In this document: one piece after another, positions 11,832 to 23,360 of the stretch | How the letters are laid out: each line of letters starts with the position of its first letter | How positions within the stretch are numbered: the first letter of the stretch is position 1 | The notes under the pieces: generated by a model | Told to the model about the DNA's origin: nothing | Seen by the model: only the letters and a program-made list of their open reading frames with translations | The model's database searches: none | Assembly: GCA_905250075.1 (NCBI GenBank) | Contig: CAJNOP010000140.1 | Location: forward strand, 328,073-392,072 | DNA: 64,000 bases | Source of the DNA: Rotaria sp. Silwood1 | Taxonomy: Eukaryota; Rotifera; Eurotatoria; Philodinida; Philodinidae | Direction: 5' to 3' | Made by a program: the position numbers and the translations under genes

Positions 11832-11882
11832 AGGTGTGGGTGTGGGTCACCTCTTCATCTACAGTCACAACCACAACCATCC
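11832..11882. repeat. Telomere-like G-rich hairpin, copy 2
   Basis: G-arm GGTGTGGGTGTGGGTCAC (two TGTGGG units in register), loop CTCTTCATCT, C-arm CACAACCACAACCATCC. This copy has the clearest match to a TGTGGG tandem. Confidence 0.6.
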
Positions 11883-11884
11883 TA

Positions 11885-12090
11885 ATATATATAAACAATA
11901 AATCCAGCGAATCTATCCTACTTGATTGATACGAACTGTTCATAAAAATCGATGGCCAATGTCTATAGTTCACAAATGTGATCATATTTAATAGATTTAT
12001 CCGTTTCACTTAGGACACTAGCATAAGGCTACCTTATGCTTTCCGTACAAACTATGCTATAATACTATTGAATAGCGTGAAACGATTATA
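11885..12090 (+). repeat. Dispersed repeat downstream of the four-TM gene (copy 2)
   Basis: Same blocks as 2345-2475 (AATAAATCCAGCGAAT, ACACTAGCATAA, CTTTCCGTACAAACTATG, GATTATAA), with ~75 bp of extra sequence between the first and second blocks. Starts about 255 bp after the four-TM stop codon. Confidence 0.6.
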
Positions 12091-12091
12091 A

Positions 12092-12182
12092 GGGTATGAG
12101 TGTGGACATGATGAGAAGACGTACACTCACAACCACATCCACCCTATCCCAACACCTAAACCCAAACCCACACCCATACCCG
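12092..12182. repeat. Telomere-like G-rich hairpin, copy 3, with extended C-arm
   Basis: G-arm GGGTATGAGTGTGGACAT, loop GATGAGAAGAC, and a long C-arm of degenerate CCCACACCC-like units ending CACCCATACCCG at 12182. Confidence 0.55.
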
Positions 12183-12189
12183 CGATTGA

Positions 12190-14136
12190 ATTGAAAAAAT
12201 TCTACAAATAGCAAATGAAGATAGACAACTGTCATTGAAATGTACCTCTAAACATATTGCTGACATAGAAATTCAATTGACTAAATTAACTGATGAACTG
12301 AGACATAGTCGTCAAGAAAATGACTTTATGGAAACCGATTTACATCGATGGAAAAACCAACTTATTCAACTAACTGATGAACTTAATAAACCATCAAATA
12401 TTACGATCCGAGAAGATTCAAAATCACTCATAAAAAGAATTTATATTGATATATCAAATAGTAAGTGTCCTTGATATTCATCATTTTATCCAGAATAATA
12501 AAAACATCTATTAAAAGCTCATATTTTGAAATATATCTTTGTCAAAATAACATTTTATCGATGAAGTTTTAAAATTCCTTCATATTTAGATAAAACTATA
12601 TCGAATGCAATAGAGAACTGAAATAAATTTCTTTCGTAAGAATGTTATTGCAGAAAAAAGTATTTCGAAATCCATCTTTTTTAAAAAGAACTCAATATAT
12701 GAAACAACGGGATTGAAAAAAATATTACTTGCAAGGAAACAATTTTTATGAATTGCGTCATTGACAACAGTATATTCTGAGAATGTCACGTAGAATCTAT
12801 CTTATAAAAATCCTATTTAATGATTATATTTGACTAAAATCTCAAATCTACTTGATTCATATAAACTAAGTAAATTTTTACACGAAATCTATTTCCATTG
12901 AAAGCTATACTTCAGCAACTTTTCATAGTGCATTGTAATCAAGAAAATGAACTCTCTATATTTTATTTTGACTAATCAAGTTAGTTATTATCTTGGTTAA
13001 AATGAGTTTTTTTCATCAAAAAATTATCAAACAAAGTTGCACTTTTTGTAAAATAAAAATAGATGAAACTTTTCCAGAACACTTAACTGAAAAAAGTTGA
13101 GAAAAACATAAATATATTACATATTATAATTAGAAATATCCAAATTTAATTATGAGTTGAGTAGAAAGAAAACTATCATAATTAGTTATTCGATTATGAA
13201 AAAATTGTCTATGGAACTTTGAAAAATGAAGCACTCTTGCTCTAGATAAAGACATATTTTTCTTACAATCATGACAGAATTGATCGCAATGAAAAAGCAA
13301 GACTTCCAACTTCATAAATTTTTCTCCTTTTGTAGTATCATCATGTATGATGGAAATTAATAGAAACACAAGATGATTACAAAATGGTATCATAGTCGCT
13401 GGAAGTAATGAATAAATTATGTACATTGCTGATAAACATAACCATTGCATAATAGAATGGAGGTATGGTGACACAAGTGACCAAGTCGTGACGAGTGGAA
13501 ATAGAGAAGAAAGTTGAACTAATCAGTTAAGCATTCCAAAAGATGTGATTATTGACAAAGAGAAAGATTGTCTTATTATCTGCAATTAAGAAAATAAGCA
13601 AGTGATATGATGAACTCGTTACAATAGATAATGATGGATATTTTTATGCTGCTGACTCTAAGAAGCATGAATTAAGACGATTGAGAATAGAATATGCTTA
13701 TGGAACAGTAGTAGCAAATAATTGTCTGGATAAGTTGAATGGCCTAACGCATGTATTTGTCGATCAAGATTATTCAGTGTACATACCAGAGTGGAACAAT
13801 CATTGTGTGATGAAGTGAATAAAAGGAGCAATAGAAAGGATTGACGTTGCTGGTGGTCAAGGAAATGCTCTAGCTCAATCCTCTCGTCCTCGTGGAGTAC
13901 TTGTTGATCAGTTTGATACTGTTTATGTGGCAGATTGTGACAACAATCGAGTAATGCGTTGGTCTAAAGACACTAAACAAGGTACTGTTCCTGTTAGTGG
14001 AAATAATCAGGACGAGCAATTAAACCAATTCTATTTTCCTCAAGATTTATCATTTGATCGACATAGCAATCTTTATATTGTTGATTATGCCAATGCTCGA
14101 ATACAACGATTTAATATTGGTTCAAGTTCCAGTTAG
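12190..14136 (+). pseudogene. Remnant of a coiled-coil/NHL-repeat protein (TRIM-NHL-like)
   Basis: An open segment at 12190-12470 encodes a heptad-like coiled coil (IEIQLTKLTDELRHSRQEN, then RWKNQLIQLTDELNKP) and ends at a GTAAGT donor. From about 13455 to 14136 the reading resembles NHL beta-propeller blades: NQLSIPKDVIIDKEKDCLII, DNDGYFYAADSKKHELRR, LVDQFDTVYVADCDNNRVMR and FDRHSNLYIVDYANARIQRF. Several in-frame stops (near 13588, 13605 and 13817) and the loss of open sequence between 12475 and 13450 make it a relic. In bdelloids, proteins with RING or B-box, coiled coil and NHL repeats form a large family; here no RING or B-box is visible upstream. Confidence 0.75.
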
Positions 14137-14139
14137 TAG

Positions 14140-14805
14140 TGATATAGAGCAAATTTCAATGAACTGTTGTGACTGTTGTACATTGTGCTTTTGCTAACAA
14201 GTAGACTGAAAAAATTCTAAAAAGCTGGAAATTTTCTACCAAGTTTTCGACAATCATCGCTAAAACAAATATATTTGTTACATTTCTACGAGGATAATTG
14301 TTGTATAAAATTTTAGTAAGTTATATAAAAAATTATAAAAAGCGTTCGTAGACAAAGGCTCGGCTTTCTTCAATGGTATTAGAGCATTTTCATAGAAAAA
14401 CAAGTATATAAACTGTTTATTCAACTAAAATCCATAAAACATTCGATACAAAAATGAAACTGGAATAAACTTGAAGATTTATTGATGCTTGCGTTTCTAA
14501 AACATTGTTCTCAAAGCAATTCATTCTATTCCAGATTTAAACAGTTTAGAAACTTTATAACAAAGCTAATCGATTTGACTCATCAAAATAAGGTAGAATT
14601 CAAATTATGAGTTTCGGTAGTATCTGTTGCAAGAAGAATAACACCCTCATATCACATTTACTCAATGAAGTGTTTATATGAAACAAGTGCTCTTTGACGG
14701 ACGAATAGAGACTGAATTAAACGTATATAAATTCTAAAGAAGCAGAGAACACGTGTGTAAGTCTCAAAACTTTCTAAGAAAATAAATAACAAATATTGAA
14801 TTATA
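14140..14805. other. Intergenic, nothing recognised
   Basis: AT-rich sequence without a coding segment or a pairable repeat. Confidence 0.45.
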
Positions 14806-14810
14806 TCTAG

Positions 14811-15392
14811 TACCCATTTCACAAAAGAAAAAGTGTGAGTATTTTTTGGAATAAGTTTTGATAGAAACTAGCTAGAGAAATGCGGTTTTCACCGTTTAAA
14901 AGAGGAGATGAAACTGCATCGAATAGTCTATATCACATTTTTCTGACAAGTTCTCTTAGAGTCTCTCACCAATTATTTTCAGAAAAATCTAGGCTTTTGA
15001 ATAAGTTTATAAGGTAGATTTTTTCGTTGAGAAATGAGAAAAAAGGTCAAGTTTCTATGAAAAATCTGCCAATAACATACAGTAAAATGAGCATAACTCA
15101 TGATTGGCTAAAACTTATAACATAGGACTTACGGATTTTATAGATCTTCAGTTAACAATGCTAGTGCACTCTTGAAAATTAAGTTCGTAAAACTTTTTGC
15201 GTTAGACAATCTTTTATGTTTAACAAACTTGATGGTAGACTCTGAGAAAACTTGTTCAAGAAAAACTGGTAAAGATAGTTCGAGGCAGTTTCATCTTCTC
15301 TTTGAAACAATGAAAACCGCACCTCTCTACTTAGTTTCTATCAAAAGTTATTCAAAAAAATACTCACACTTTTTCTTTTTTCAAATGGGTAT
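14811..15392. mobile_element. Foldback MITE, family FB-1, copy 1
   Basis: Left arm from TACCCATTT (14811) to about 14935; inverted right arm about 15270-15392, ending AAATGGGTA. Matched blocks: AAAAAGTGTGAGTATTTTTT, TTTTGATAGAAACTA, GCGGTTTTCA and GATGAAACTGC. The centre (about 15090-15180) contains CATAACTCATGATTGG and TTTTATAGATCTTCA, which recur in the second copy at 54385-54890. Confidence 0.8.
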
Positions 15393-15399
15393 TAGTTAT

Positions 15400-17142
15400 T
15401 TAAATGATGAAAATTTCAGTTTTTATTTTAATTCTCGTTTTATCATTGGTTATGGGTTTTCTCATTTTGAATATTGTGGAAATTATGTCTTCTTCAAAAA
15501 AGATACATAGAAAACAAGAAAATCTCAAGAGTTTATGGAAAGTGTACAAGATTTCCATAAGATCATGAAATGAATGACTTCTGATTACCGCAGTGTAATT
15601 AGAAAATTGTTACAGCATCAATTTTATGTCTAATAAGTAATATTAAACCAAATTAATTCAAATGAAAAATAGCAGCTAGGAACTGATTATATATATCTGC
15701 CAGTTGTACATTATATGAAGCAAACCAATTCAATGATTGATAAAAAAATTAAGAAAAAGAGGAAATTTTTTTTTTCTTCTTTTTATTTTTAATTTTTATG
15801 CTTGTATAATGTTTTTCATTGTTGTTTATTGTTTTACTGAACTTTTTAAAGTTCACTTCTGATTGTATTTAGTTTTTCTCACGAATATACATGTGATCTT
15901 ATCAACAGATAGTATTAAATAGAGTCTTTTCAGTTCCTTGCAATTGAATCATGCCAACAATCTGCTTTCATCTAAGAGATTGTTTTAATAAAAACAAAAA
16001 AAAAAGAATACAGACTATTTCCTACAGGTTTTTTTACTTTGATAACCAAGCAAGTGAGCATACATCTGCGAAGAAAAAAAAAGATATATCAAGTCTTTTC
16101 AATTGTTAGATGATATCAGTATGATTTTTACAACATTTTCAAAGACTATAACAAGTTTCATTTCATAGATCTTCAATATTTCTGCATTTCTTGTTTGAGT
16201 TTATCGAAAGCTTGATTTAAAATTCATTCATAAGCCTACAGAGCTAAGTATTTTTGAAAGCGACGGGTACAAAATTACATCAATGTTTTTCTTTCGAAAA
16301 CTCATAACAAGCACTAGTGGAAAGAGAATATAAGAAAAACAATAAATGATCACAACAAACAACAATACATTAGAAATATTTGCATTTTCTCTTTACTTTA
16401 TGTTAGTAGAATATTGTTATTGGAAAGCAAGTGTATCAGTAAGTTAAAAATTTCAAAATTGTATCAATATATCGAGAACAAGATTAGATCCTACTTAAAC
16501 ATTTAATGACCAACAGTATGCACCATTCAAATATTGAAAATTCAAAGCTTGCTTGAGTTACCGAATGATAAGTGTATCTTATTTATTTGCCATGGAATGA
16601 TTTTATTATTAATGGTACCATACGTAAAGAGAGAGTATTGACCACCAATACATTCACGTGTTATTCTAAATAGATAAAAATATTAGAGAAAATCATTAGA
16701 TAGTACATAAAAATGGATCAATGAAAACTAAAACATATTATTTGTCTTCAATTATCAAATATACATATCTGATCAAGCATACAAAAGATCAAAGCTTCTC
16801 TTTCTATCATCGATCTTAATGATGAGTACGCGTGTCACCATGCTTCAGGCACAAACAGAACGTAAGTTTTTTCATGACATGTACTGACTGAATACTACTC
16901 ATCCAACACTATTATTGCCGACACGCTTTTTTATTATAAACGTCTGAGTAAAATGAATTAAAATATCTAAATAGATATGATTTGTTCTTTTGAAGTTTGT
17001 CGTCAATAATATACATTAAAAATCACCAATCGATCACGTAATGAATCAATGAATAGGAAAATTGATGATAGGCAGTCACTATTGAATTTTATTTCAGTTC
17101 AATCCATAAGTTATGTTCTGATCAAAATGAAACAAACAACAC
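15400..17142. other. Intergenic up to the assembly gap
   Basis: AT-rich sequence. A short open stretch at 16820-16862 (start ATGAGTACGCG, followed by GTAAGT) could be a first coding exon whose continuation is lost in or beyond the gap, but nothing supports this beyond a donor-like site. No other feature seen. Confidence 0.4.
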
Positions 17143-17242
17143 NNNNNNNNNNNNNNNNNNNNNNNNNNNNNNNNNNNNNNNNNNNNNNNNNNNNNNNNNN
17201 NNNNNNNNNNNNNNNNNNNNNNNNNNNNNNNNNNNNNNNNNN
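17143..17242. other. Assembly gap (100 N)
   Basis: Exactly 100 consecutive N, the convention for a gap of unknown size. Structure across it is unknown. Confidence 0.98.
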
Positions 17243-18268
17243 GCCTTTGTTATGAGCAACATTTAGTAAGTACGTTTCCAAACCATAGATGGCGGAACGT
17301 TTTGAATTTAGAATAGATCGAAAAATATTTCTAAGATTTACACCAAGGAGTTAAGAATAGAAAGGATGAATGTGAGTCTTTTCATTCCATTTAGAGGAAA
17401 CGTAATTAATGCTTTTTATTTCCGGCTTACATTTTGCACAAGTAAATTAAAAATATGTTTTGATAAAGAAGAATCAGTATTGGACTGGTGGGACTAATGG
17501 TCATTGAACTATCCACAACTTAGCAAACTGGAAAAAGACTATTGAAAGTTCTGGCAAGTTCAGCCATAACTAAACCTATTTTCAGTACGAATCGAAGAAT
17601 TTAGAACGAGAGAAGACAGAATTGAGCGATGATATTATTAATGGCCGTTCATTCTTATGAAACTTTTGATTTAATTTTGTATTATTTTATCGTTGAAAAT
17701 CAATGAAAACTAGGGTATAGGTATCAGTGTCTCTTCATTTTATCTAAACCTACATTTACACTCACATCCTCTAAAGAGTAGCCTTATTGTGGATGTTTTT
17801 TGTTTCTCAGTCAAACTACATGATTGTATTATTAAAAACAGAGTAAAAAGAAAAATAATAATTATTGTTTGTTTTTTTCGTTGGGTTTCCTAAGGACATA
17901 ATCAAAGAAATGCATTATTATGTTTACATATACTTATAGTTATTTATGGCACTACCATTTTGATTCATCAAATTTGATTAAGCTGACGATGATCGTCAAT
18001 TATGAGTTACGTAATGAATAAAAAAAAAGGAGCTTATTGACAACTTAAATACTAATTTGGGTGCAATGTAAAAGAAATATCAAAGAGAAAACAAACTTTA
18101 TTCAGAAAAAAATTTCAGTAGACTTTATTAAACATTACATTAGTATATACTATATATATATGTATGTATGTACACATTTAATTAATTGATAAAAAAATAA
18201 TATAGAATTCATTTTCTAATTATGATATAAATGAATTTCCATTTGGCGTTGATGTATGCATAGTTTAC
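17243..18268. other. Intergenic, nothing coding recognised
   Basis: AT-rich, containing one degenerate G-rich hairpin (17712-17770). The last ~150 bp are presumably the 3' flank of the minus-strand gene that ends at 18269. Confidence 0.45.
17712..17770. repeat. Telomere-like hairpin, copy 4 (degenerate)
   Basis: G-arm AGGGTATAGGTATCAGTGT, loop CTCTTCATTTTATC, and C-arm of TACATTTACACTCACATCC type. The loop matches that of copy 2 (CTCTTCAT). Confidence 0.4.
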
Positions 18269-19483
18269 CTAAGCACAATGTTCATAAAATTTTCCATCTA
18301 GATTGTCATTGACTTTAACATCAGCATTAATTGCAACAATCCATTTTTCAATTTGGTCTGGCATTCGAAGATAAAATCGACCTGTCTTTTTAACGTAAAT
18401 TGTGTCACATTTTCCATCACCGAATCCAAAATAATCATTAAGCAGCAATTTACCATCGTCACGCATCGTCACTAGTCGTCCTAAATTGAGTCGAACACAT
18501 ATAATCGCTTTTGCAGGCGAAGCATTTTCTCTTTTACATGAACGTGTAAAGAAAATATTCTGTTTGAGGTGTAAATAATCTTTACTCTTTTTATCAGTAG
18601 CATCTCCATAAGGAAATCCATTTTGAGCAATATCTAAGGCCTCTTCTGTAGTTGTTTCATAGAAAGCAATAAAAGATTTTTTTTCATCATCTGATAAGTT
18701 TTCTAAATCTATATCATGTTCAGCTTCAAGTGTATGATACAATAAATGATGACGAAGACTGCGAGAATCACAATTAATTCCATTTCCACATCTTGAATGT
18801 CGAAATCTGTCGGCATTTTGATCATTTAATAATGAATGATGAATAAAACCAAGATGATGTCGATGAGTTTTTTCTATTCGCTGCTTTATACTGGTACTAA
18901 ACACAGCGTTTCTATTTATTGTATTTCCTGTATCAGTCGGATTGTAAGTCCATAAACGAAAATAATGAATAAATTCAGCTATCATAGCCAATATAGATAA
19001 TACTAGTGCAATGGCGGCAATGACAACATAGGCAGTGCATAGTGATTTAAAATGAGCAGAACAAGAAGCACCAATAACAAAACAAATAAATCTTAAGATA
19101 AAAGAACAAATGATGAAAACAACACGCATCAGTAAAATAGCTTGTGGACGATCATTATGACACTTGAGTCGAATACATGTCATTGTTCCAAAACGCCATA
19201 AACATTCCAAAGATGTTTCTTTGGGGATTAGTTGCCTAATGCAATGACGCATAATTACATAAAAGATATTACATATTATTATTGGAATTGATCCAATTAA
19301 ATCAAATAATAGAATAGGTATAAGAAAACCCATTGTATCAGGAACGCCTTTCGAAATATCATAACTTACAAGACTCAAACGAATAATAAAAAATATCAAG
19401 TCAGTTGTATGAAAAGCAATCATAGTTTTGTACCGTATTCTATCATCATAACAATTAATTGGTCTACGAATATTACAGCCCAT
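18269..19483 (-). CDS. Four-TM protein with degenerate PARP-like domain (predicted pseudoenzyme)
   Basis: Single exon, 404 residues, ATG at 19483. The N-terminal half holds four hydrophobic spans (about 21-43, 51-80, 115-141 and 148-175). Between spans 2 and 3 is MTCIRLKCHNDRPQ, matching LTCFRCECYREHPQ in the paralogue at 25245-26426. A central motif, SRCGNGINCDSRSLRHH (230-246), is also shared. The C-terminal ~125 residues align with the PARP/ART-like domain of the paralogue, but the H-Y-E triad is replaced. The histidine of GFH is Y275, the tyrosine of GIYF is F311 and the glutamate is R369. The fold-supporting GKCDTIY and QIEKWIVAI segments remain. It should sit in a membrane with a cytosolic ligand-binding domain that cannot catalyse ADP-ribose transfer. 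The open frame is intact, so it looks selected as a protein, not a relic. Confidence 0.8.
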   Translation of the reverse strand: MGCNIRRPINCYDDRIRYKTMIAFHTTDLIFFIIRLSLVSYDISKGVPDTMGFLIPILLFDLIGSIPIIICNIFYVIMRHCIRQLIPKETSLECLWRFGTMTCIRLKCHNDRPQAILLMRVVFIICSFILRFICFVIGASCSAHFKSLCTAYVVIAAIALVLSILAMIAEFIHYFRLWTYNPTDTGNTINRNAVFSTSIKQRIEKTHRHHLGFIHHSLLNDQNADRFRHSRCGNGINCDSRSLRHHLLYHTLEAEHDIDLENLSDDEKKSFIAFYETTTEEALDIAQNGFPYGDATDKKSKDYLHLKQNIFFTRSCKRENASPAKAIICVRLNLGRLVTMRDDGKLLLNDYFGFGDGKCDTIYVKKTGRFYLRMPDQIEKWIVAINADVKVNDNLDGKFYEHCA

Positions 19484-20187
19484 TTTTCAAATTCAGTTTC
19501 TCTTTCTGAAATGAATATATTGATTATTTTATTCCATATAACATGCGTTTATTATGTTCTTTTATATTTTAACTATCGATAAGAACACAAAAGAAAATAG
19601 TCTCTAACATTTTTTTACCAACTTTCTGCAGACAAGAGACTGTTGCCACTTTTCTTATCTTTATAATATAAAAGAAATAGCTAGAATAATAAATTCTCAG
19701 TCAATATTAATCTCCAACGAAGTACGTTTGTTGGAAAAAAAAAACAATACGAATCATTATTGTGCCATGTTAATGACACAAATCAGTGGCAGTTTTCAAA
19801 TTCTTCTACAATATACATTCAATGAAAAATTTTAAATAAGGATTGGAAAAAATATACGTCGATTACGGCAGTAAATGCGGTAGGAAGATCGATGAGAGTA
19901 CTGTTTTTTTCTATATACTGCCATGTCTATCTTATCTCTTAGTTTCTCTTTATCAGTTATGAAGTTGTATTGTGTTAAGTATAAGTTGATTACTTCTAAG
20001 ACCTCGCAAAAGAAACAAGATTGGAGGGAGGTTCTATAAGACAATGTCTCAGAAGAGTAACAAAATTCAAAAAAGCCTGCTAGTTATCAATTATAGTGAG
20101 AGAAAGATATTATCTTCACTTTCGTGGCTTCTGAGTTGCCTGCAAACGTTTAACTCATAAGTCGAAGGGGAAACTGTAGGTATGCAT
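19484..20187. other. Upstream region of the pseudoenzyme gene
   Basis: AT-rich, no recognised coding segment. It should contain the minus-strand promoter; no motif can be assigned. Confidence 0.4.
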
Positions 20188-20400
20188 CAAAGATGAGCAC
20201 AGAACAAGATTTTCCGTCCTGGCCTGTCCTGCCCTTTATTGGCCCCCATCCTGCCGCTCAGCAGGACAGACCAAAATCTTTAGTTTCATCCTGCCCTGGT
20301 CATCGCACAGTGTAATCCCATCCTGCCGTTCGGCAGGACAGGACAAAAATTGTAGTATCGTCCTGTTCTGCAGGATAGGATACAGGACCCCAGGAAGAAG
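20188..20400. repeat. GC-rich CCTGCC/GGCAGGA repeat block, possible orphan hAT end
   Basis: Repeats of CCTGCC and the partly palindromic unit CCTGCCG(C/T)TC(A/G)GCAGGACAG stand out against the AT-rich surroundings. It opens with CAAAGATGAGCAC, close to the CAGAGATG termini of the hAT elements at 27621, 49570 and 51049. No matching right terminus or 8-bp target duplication was found, so it may be a solo or decayed end. Confidence 0.5.
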
Positions 20401-20459
20401 TGAAACACTAAAAATACCGTTTAAACTGTCATAATCACCCGTTCTGTTAAGAAACGATG

Positions 20460-20506
20460 ATAAACGGCAAGAAAAAACGTGATCATCACTTTTCTTGCCG
20501 TTTTTA
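20460..20506. repeat. Perfect-type hairpin with palindromic loop
   Basis: AAACGGCAAGAAAA pairs with TTTTCTTGCCGTTT around an inner palindrome GTGATCATCAC. It is not followed by a T-tract that would suit a terminator and has no adjacent gene. A MITE remnant or a structured RNA element are both possible. Confidence 0.6.
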
Positions 20507-20529
20507 CGTCTAGTCAGCATTTCCAAGTG

Positions 20530-21250
20530 TTATTCACATTAAATAGTCTCTGAAACGGTTATATAAGTCATTTTCTTCTTCGTAAAAGATAGTGAGAAAT
20601 GTTTATGATCATCTTTTCCAACGAAAACAGCTGTAAATGCTTAAAGTTGATTAATCTTTTTTATGGGACTGGTTCCCATAATTATTTGTATTCTGGTGAA
20701 TTTGTATTTTTTATTGTTTCACAGTACGCGTGAAAGACATTTAGTCCGTTTGGAGCTTCCATTTATCTTTTGATCTGCTAAATTACTTCAAAAAAGTATT
20801 CGCTGTAGATTTAATTATGTGAAAAAGAGTTCCTTTGATTAAAGTAAGAATCCGCATAACATTGACATCATATGAATCAAAATCATGTGTTGGTGCGAAC
20901 ATTACAATATCGAAAAAATACAGGTTGATTTTATTGATTTAAAGCCTCAATTTTCACATTGAAATCCTAATTTTTTGATTATGTTCAAAGCTCGAAACGT
21001 ACGATAAATTATAAGTTCATAATATTCTCAAACATACAATTGCTGCATTAGAGTTTTCATCACAAATTATCAACTCATGAGTATATGAGCTAATTGAAAC
21101 TCGTTTTATGACAAGCAATACAACATTATTAATTATGAGCTACATAATCCAATTAGAAACTCTAGCCAAGTCAAAAGAGAGTAATATTTTCAGTTAATAT
21201 ATATTCGACAAATGTATGTGGCATAAACAGAACGAATCTCATATGCTTAG
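20530..21250. other. Intergenic, nothing recognised
   Basis: AT-rich, no coding or paired repeat found. Confidence 0.4.
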
Positions 21251-21252
21251 TA

Positions 21253-21307
21253 AGGCCCCGAACAGACCGACTAATTCACTTTGAATTAGTCGGTCTGTTT
21301 GGGGCCT
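21253..21307. mobile_element. Very short palindromic MITE
   Basis: AGGCCCCGAACAGACCGACT pairs with AGTCGGTCTGTTTGGGGCCT, extended inward by AATTCA/TGAATT; the stem is about 26 bp with one mismatch and a 3-4 nt loop. GC-rich arms in AT-rich DNA and the extreme compactness suggest a hairpin MITE. Confidence 0.65.
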
Positions 21308-21309
21308 AA

Positions 21310-21890
21310 TTGATTGTTAGTCTTAATCAAATTGGAGAGATATGAAAGCAAAGGGAAGAAAAGAAAAATTTAAGTCAAGAAGTAAAAGAAAAAAGTCAGA
21401 GAAGAGGAAGGAAAAAAGAATAAAGTTAGAGAAGGACAAAAGAGAAAATAAATTCGTGCAGCACATTCATTCATTGATTCGATGAAGATTGCTCAATAAG
21501 TGAACATCACTTCTGCAAGCAATGTGAATGCACACAAAGATAAGATACATGAATGGTATCTGAATTTAATCTAAAATACTATTCAGATTACGAAGAAATT
21601 CACATATTTACTGTGTACGAATTGTGAATAAGGATTCTCATTGACCGTTGGTCGAGCTTAGAAAATCTGAGCAAAAAGATTCAGATGACTCTAATAGAAG
21701 AAGTCTTCAGAATTGAACGATGTAGTGGATTTAGTTTCACCTTACGTTCTGCGTTTATTTTTGCTTTTTCTTAGGATAGTATTTGTGGAAAACTGTCTTG
21801 TACATTCTATCGAGATAGTTGACAAGATACGATATTCGTAGAAAAAATATATAATATAGAACTTATGTGTCATTTGGTAGCACCACATTC
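21310..21890. other. Intergenic, nothing coding recognised
   Basis: Purine-rich stretch at 21345-21450, otherwise AT-rich and without features. Confidence 0.4.
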
Positions 21891-21894
21891 CATA

Positions 21895-22291
21895 ATAAAA
21901 TCATTAGTGAAACTAAGCTATTTAACATTTTTTTCAATTGATTTATTAAGATCAAACAGTGTGACGTTTCGTTCCAACTAAGAACATTATCAAACACAAA
22001 TAAATAGACAGAAGAAGAATATATATAAGAGTAAAATAATGTCATCGTTTTTTATTCTATTGTTTTAAGCATTTCAATGCACGGGGGAGTAAAATTGGTC
22101 CGTCTGCATTAGAATGTTTAAAACAATAGAATAGAAAAACGAAGACATTATTTTACTCTTATATATATTCTTCTTCTGTCTATTTATTTGTGTTTGATAA
22201 TGTTCTTAGTTAGAACGAAACGTCACACTGATTGATCTTAATAAATCAGTTCAAAAAAATGTTAAATAGCTTAGTTTCATTAATGATTTCA
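21895..22291. mobile_element. Near-perfect long palindrome (foldback MITE)
   Basis: Arms of about 187 bp (21895-22081 and 22105-22291) are inverted copies with only a handful of differences, around a 23-nt spacer that contains CGGGGGAG. Matching blocks include GTGACGTTTCG, TATATATAAGAGTAAAATAA and AGAACATTATCAAACACAAA. No coding potential. The high arm identity points to a recent origin or ongoing arm correction. Confidence 0.85.
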
Positions 22292-22299
22292 TTTTAGAG

Positions 22300-23030
22300 T
22301 TTGTTATTTTACTGAGTTCGTCGCCGATTGAAACTCTTACGCGAAGAAACTTTAATTTTTTATCTCTTATACCATAAAAAGAATATAATGCTGAGTATAT
22401 ATTCCGTTTTTAGTATTAATCTTAAACGAACAACTAGATGATAAATATGCGTAACTCATAAAGATTACAGTAATCAAATAAAAAACTTAGCTGCTCTATT
22501 AACTTTTGTAGCAATAAATTATTTTATCTACGACAGACGACTGTTAAAGAATGAGAAAAAAAATAGTCTCAACAATGAATAAATTTTAGAAGTACGTCAA
22601 TAGTGTTGCTGTTCAATATTTTCTTTTGATAAAATATACCAAAAAATTGACATCGTTTTATCTATGGTATTTTTCCTCTAGAATTTTTCGTTTGTGGTAT
22701 CAATTCATTAATTCTTCTTAAAAATCTAAATTTCATTATTACATACATATCTGATACTAATAAACTAATTTAGATTCTTCTTTCATTATTCATCGAGATT
22801 ATCATAAATCACAACTTTGTAACTAATTATATATTTCTCCATAGGTATTAGAATAAACTAGACTTGAGAATTCATAACGAAAACTTGAAAAGATTTCGAT
22901 AGAATATTTATCAGATGTAAGACAAACGCATCATCCTTGAGCGATCGACAAATTTCTAATTACCTACGAAGAGTATAGAAAAAAAACTTTAAAAAACGAT
23001 CGATGTGTCAGAAGAAAGAGTGCAGTCAGG
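22300..23030. other. Spacer between two palindromes
   Basis: AT-rich with no recognised gene. Confidence 0.4.
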
Positions 23031-23035
23031 TTTTT

Positions 23036-23360
23036 GTAATATCTCAAAATATTCTAATGAAAAGATCTCATTTTATTCTCAAGAAAACAGAAAAGTTAAA
23101 TTTCTAACAAGTCAAAATATTTACTTAAAGAAATGAAAGTTCATGCATCTTTAAAACATGAGGCATGAGTAGAAGTCTTTTGAACAAATATCAATACAAA
23201 AAGAAAAGTTTGTAGAAAAGACTTCTATTCATGTCTTATGTTTTATAGATGCACGCACTTTCATTTCCTTAAATAAATATTTTCACTTGTTAGAAATTTA
23301 ACTTTTACTTTTTCGAAAACAGAATGAGACCTACTCATTGGAATACATTGAGATATTGAG
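23036..23360. mobile_element. Second long palindrome
   Basis: Left arm about 23036-23185 is the reverse complement of right arm about 23208-23360. Matched blocks include GTTAAATTTCTAACAAGT, AAATATTTA, GAAATGAAAGT and AGAAGTCTTTT. More diverged than the 21895-22291 palindrome and unrelated to it in sequence. Confidence 0.75.

Noticed and set aside
16820..16862. Possible first coding exon before the assembly gap
   Set aside because: Only a start codon and donor-like site; the continuation is not visible.
20460..20506. Hairpin as a transcription terminator
   Set aside because: No T-tract, no adjacent transcription unit, and eukaryotic context.
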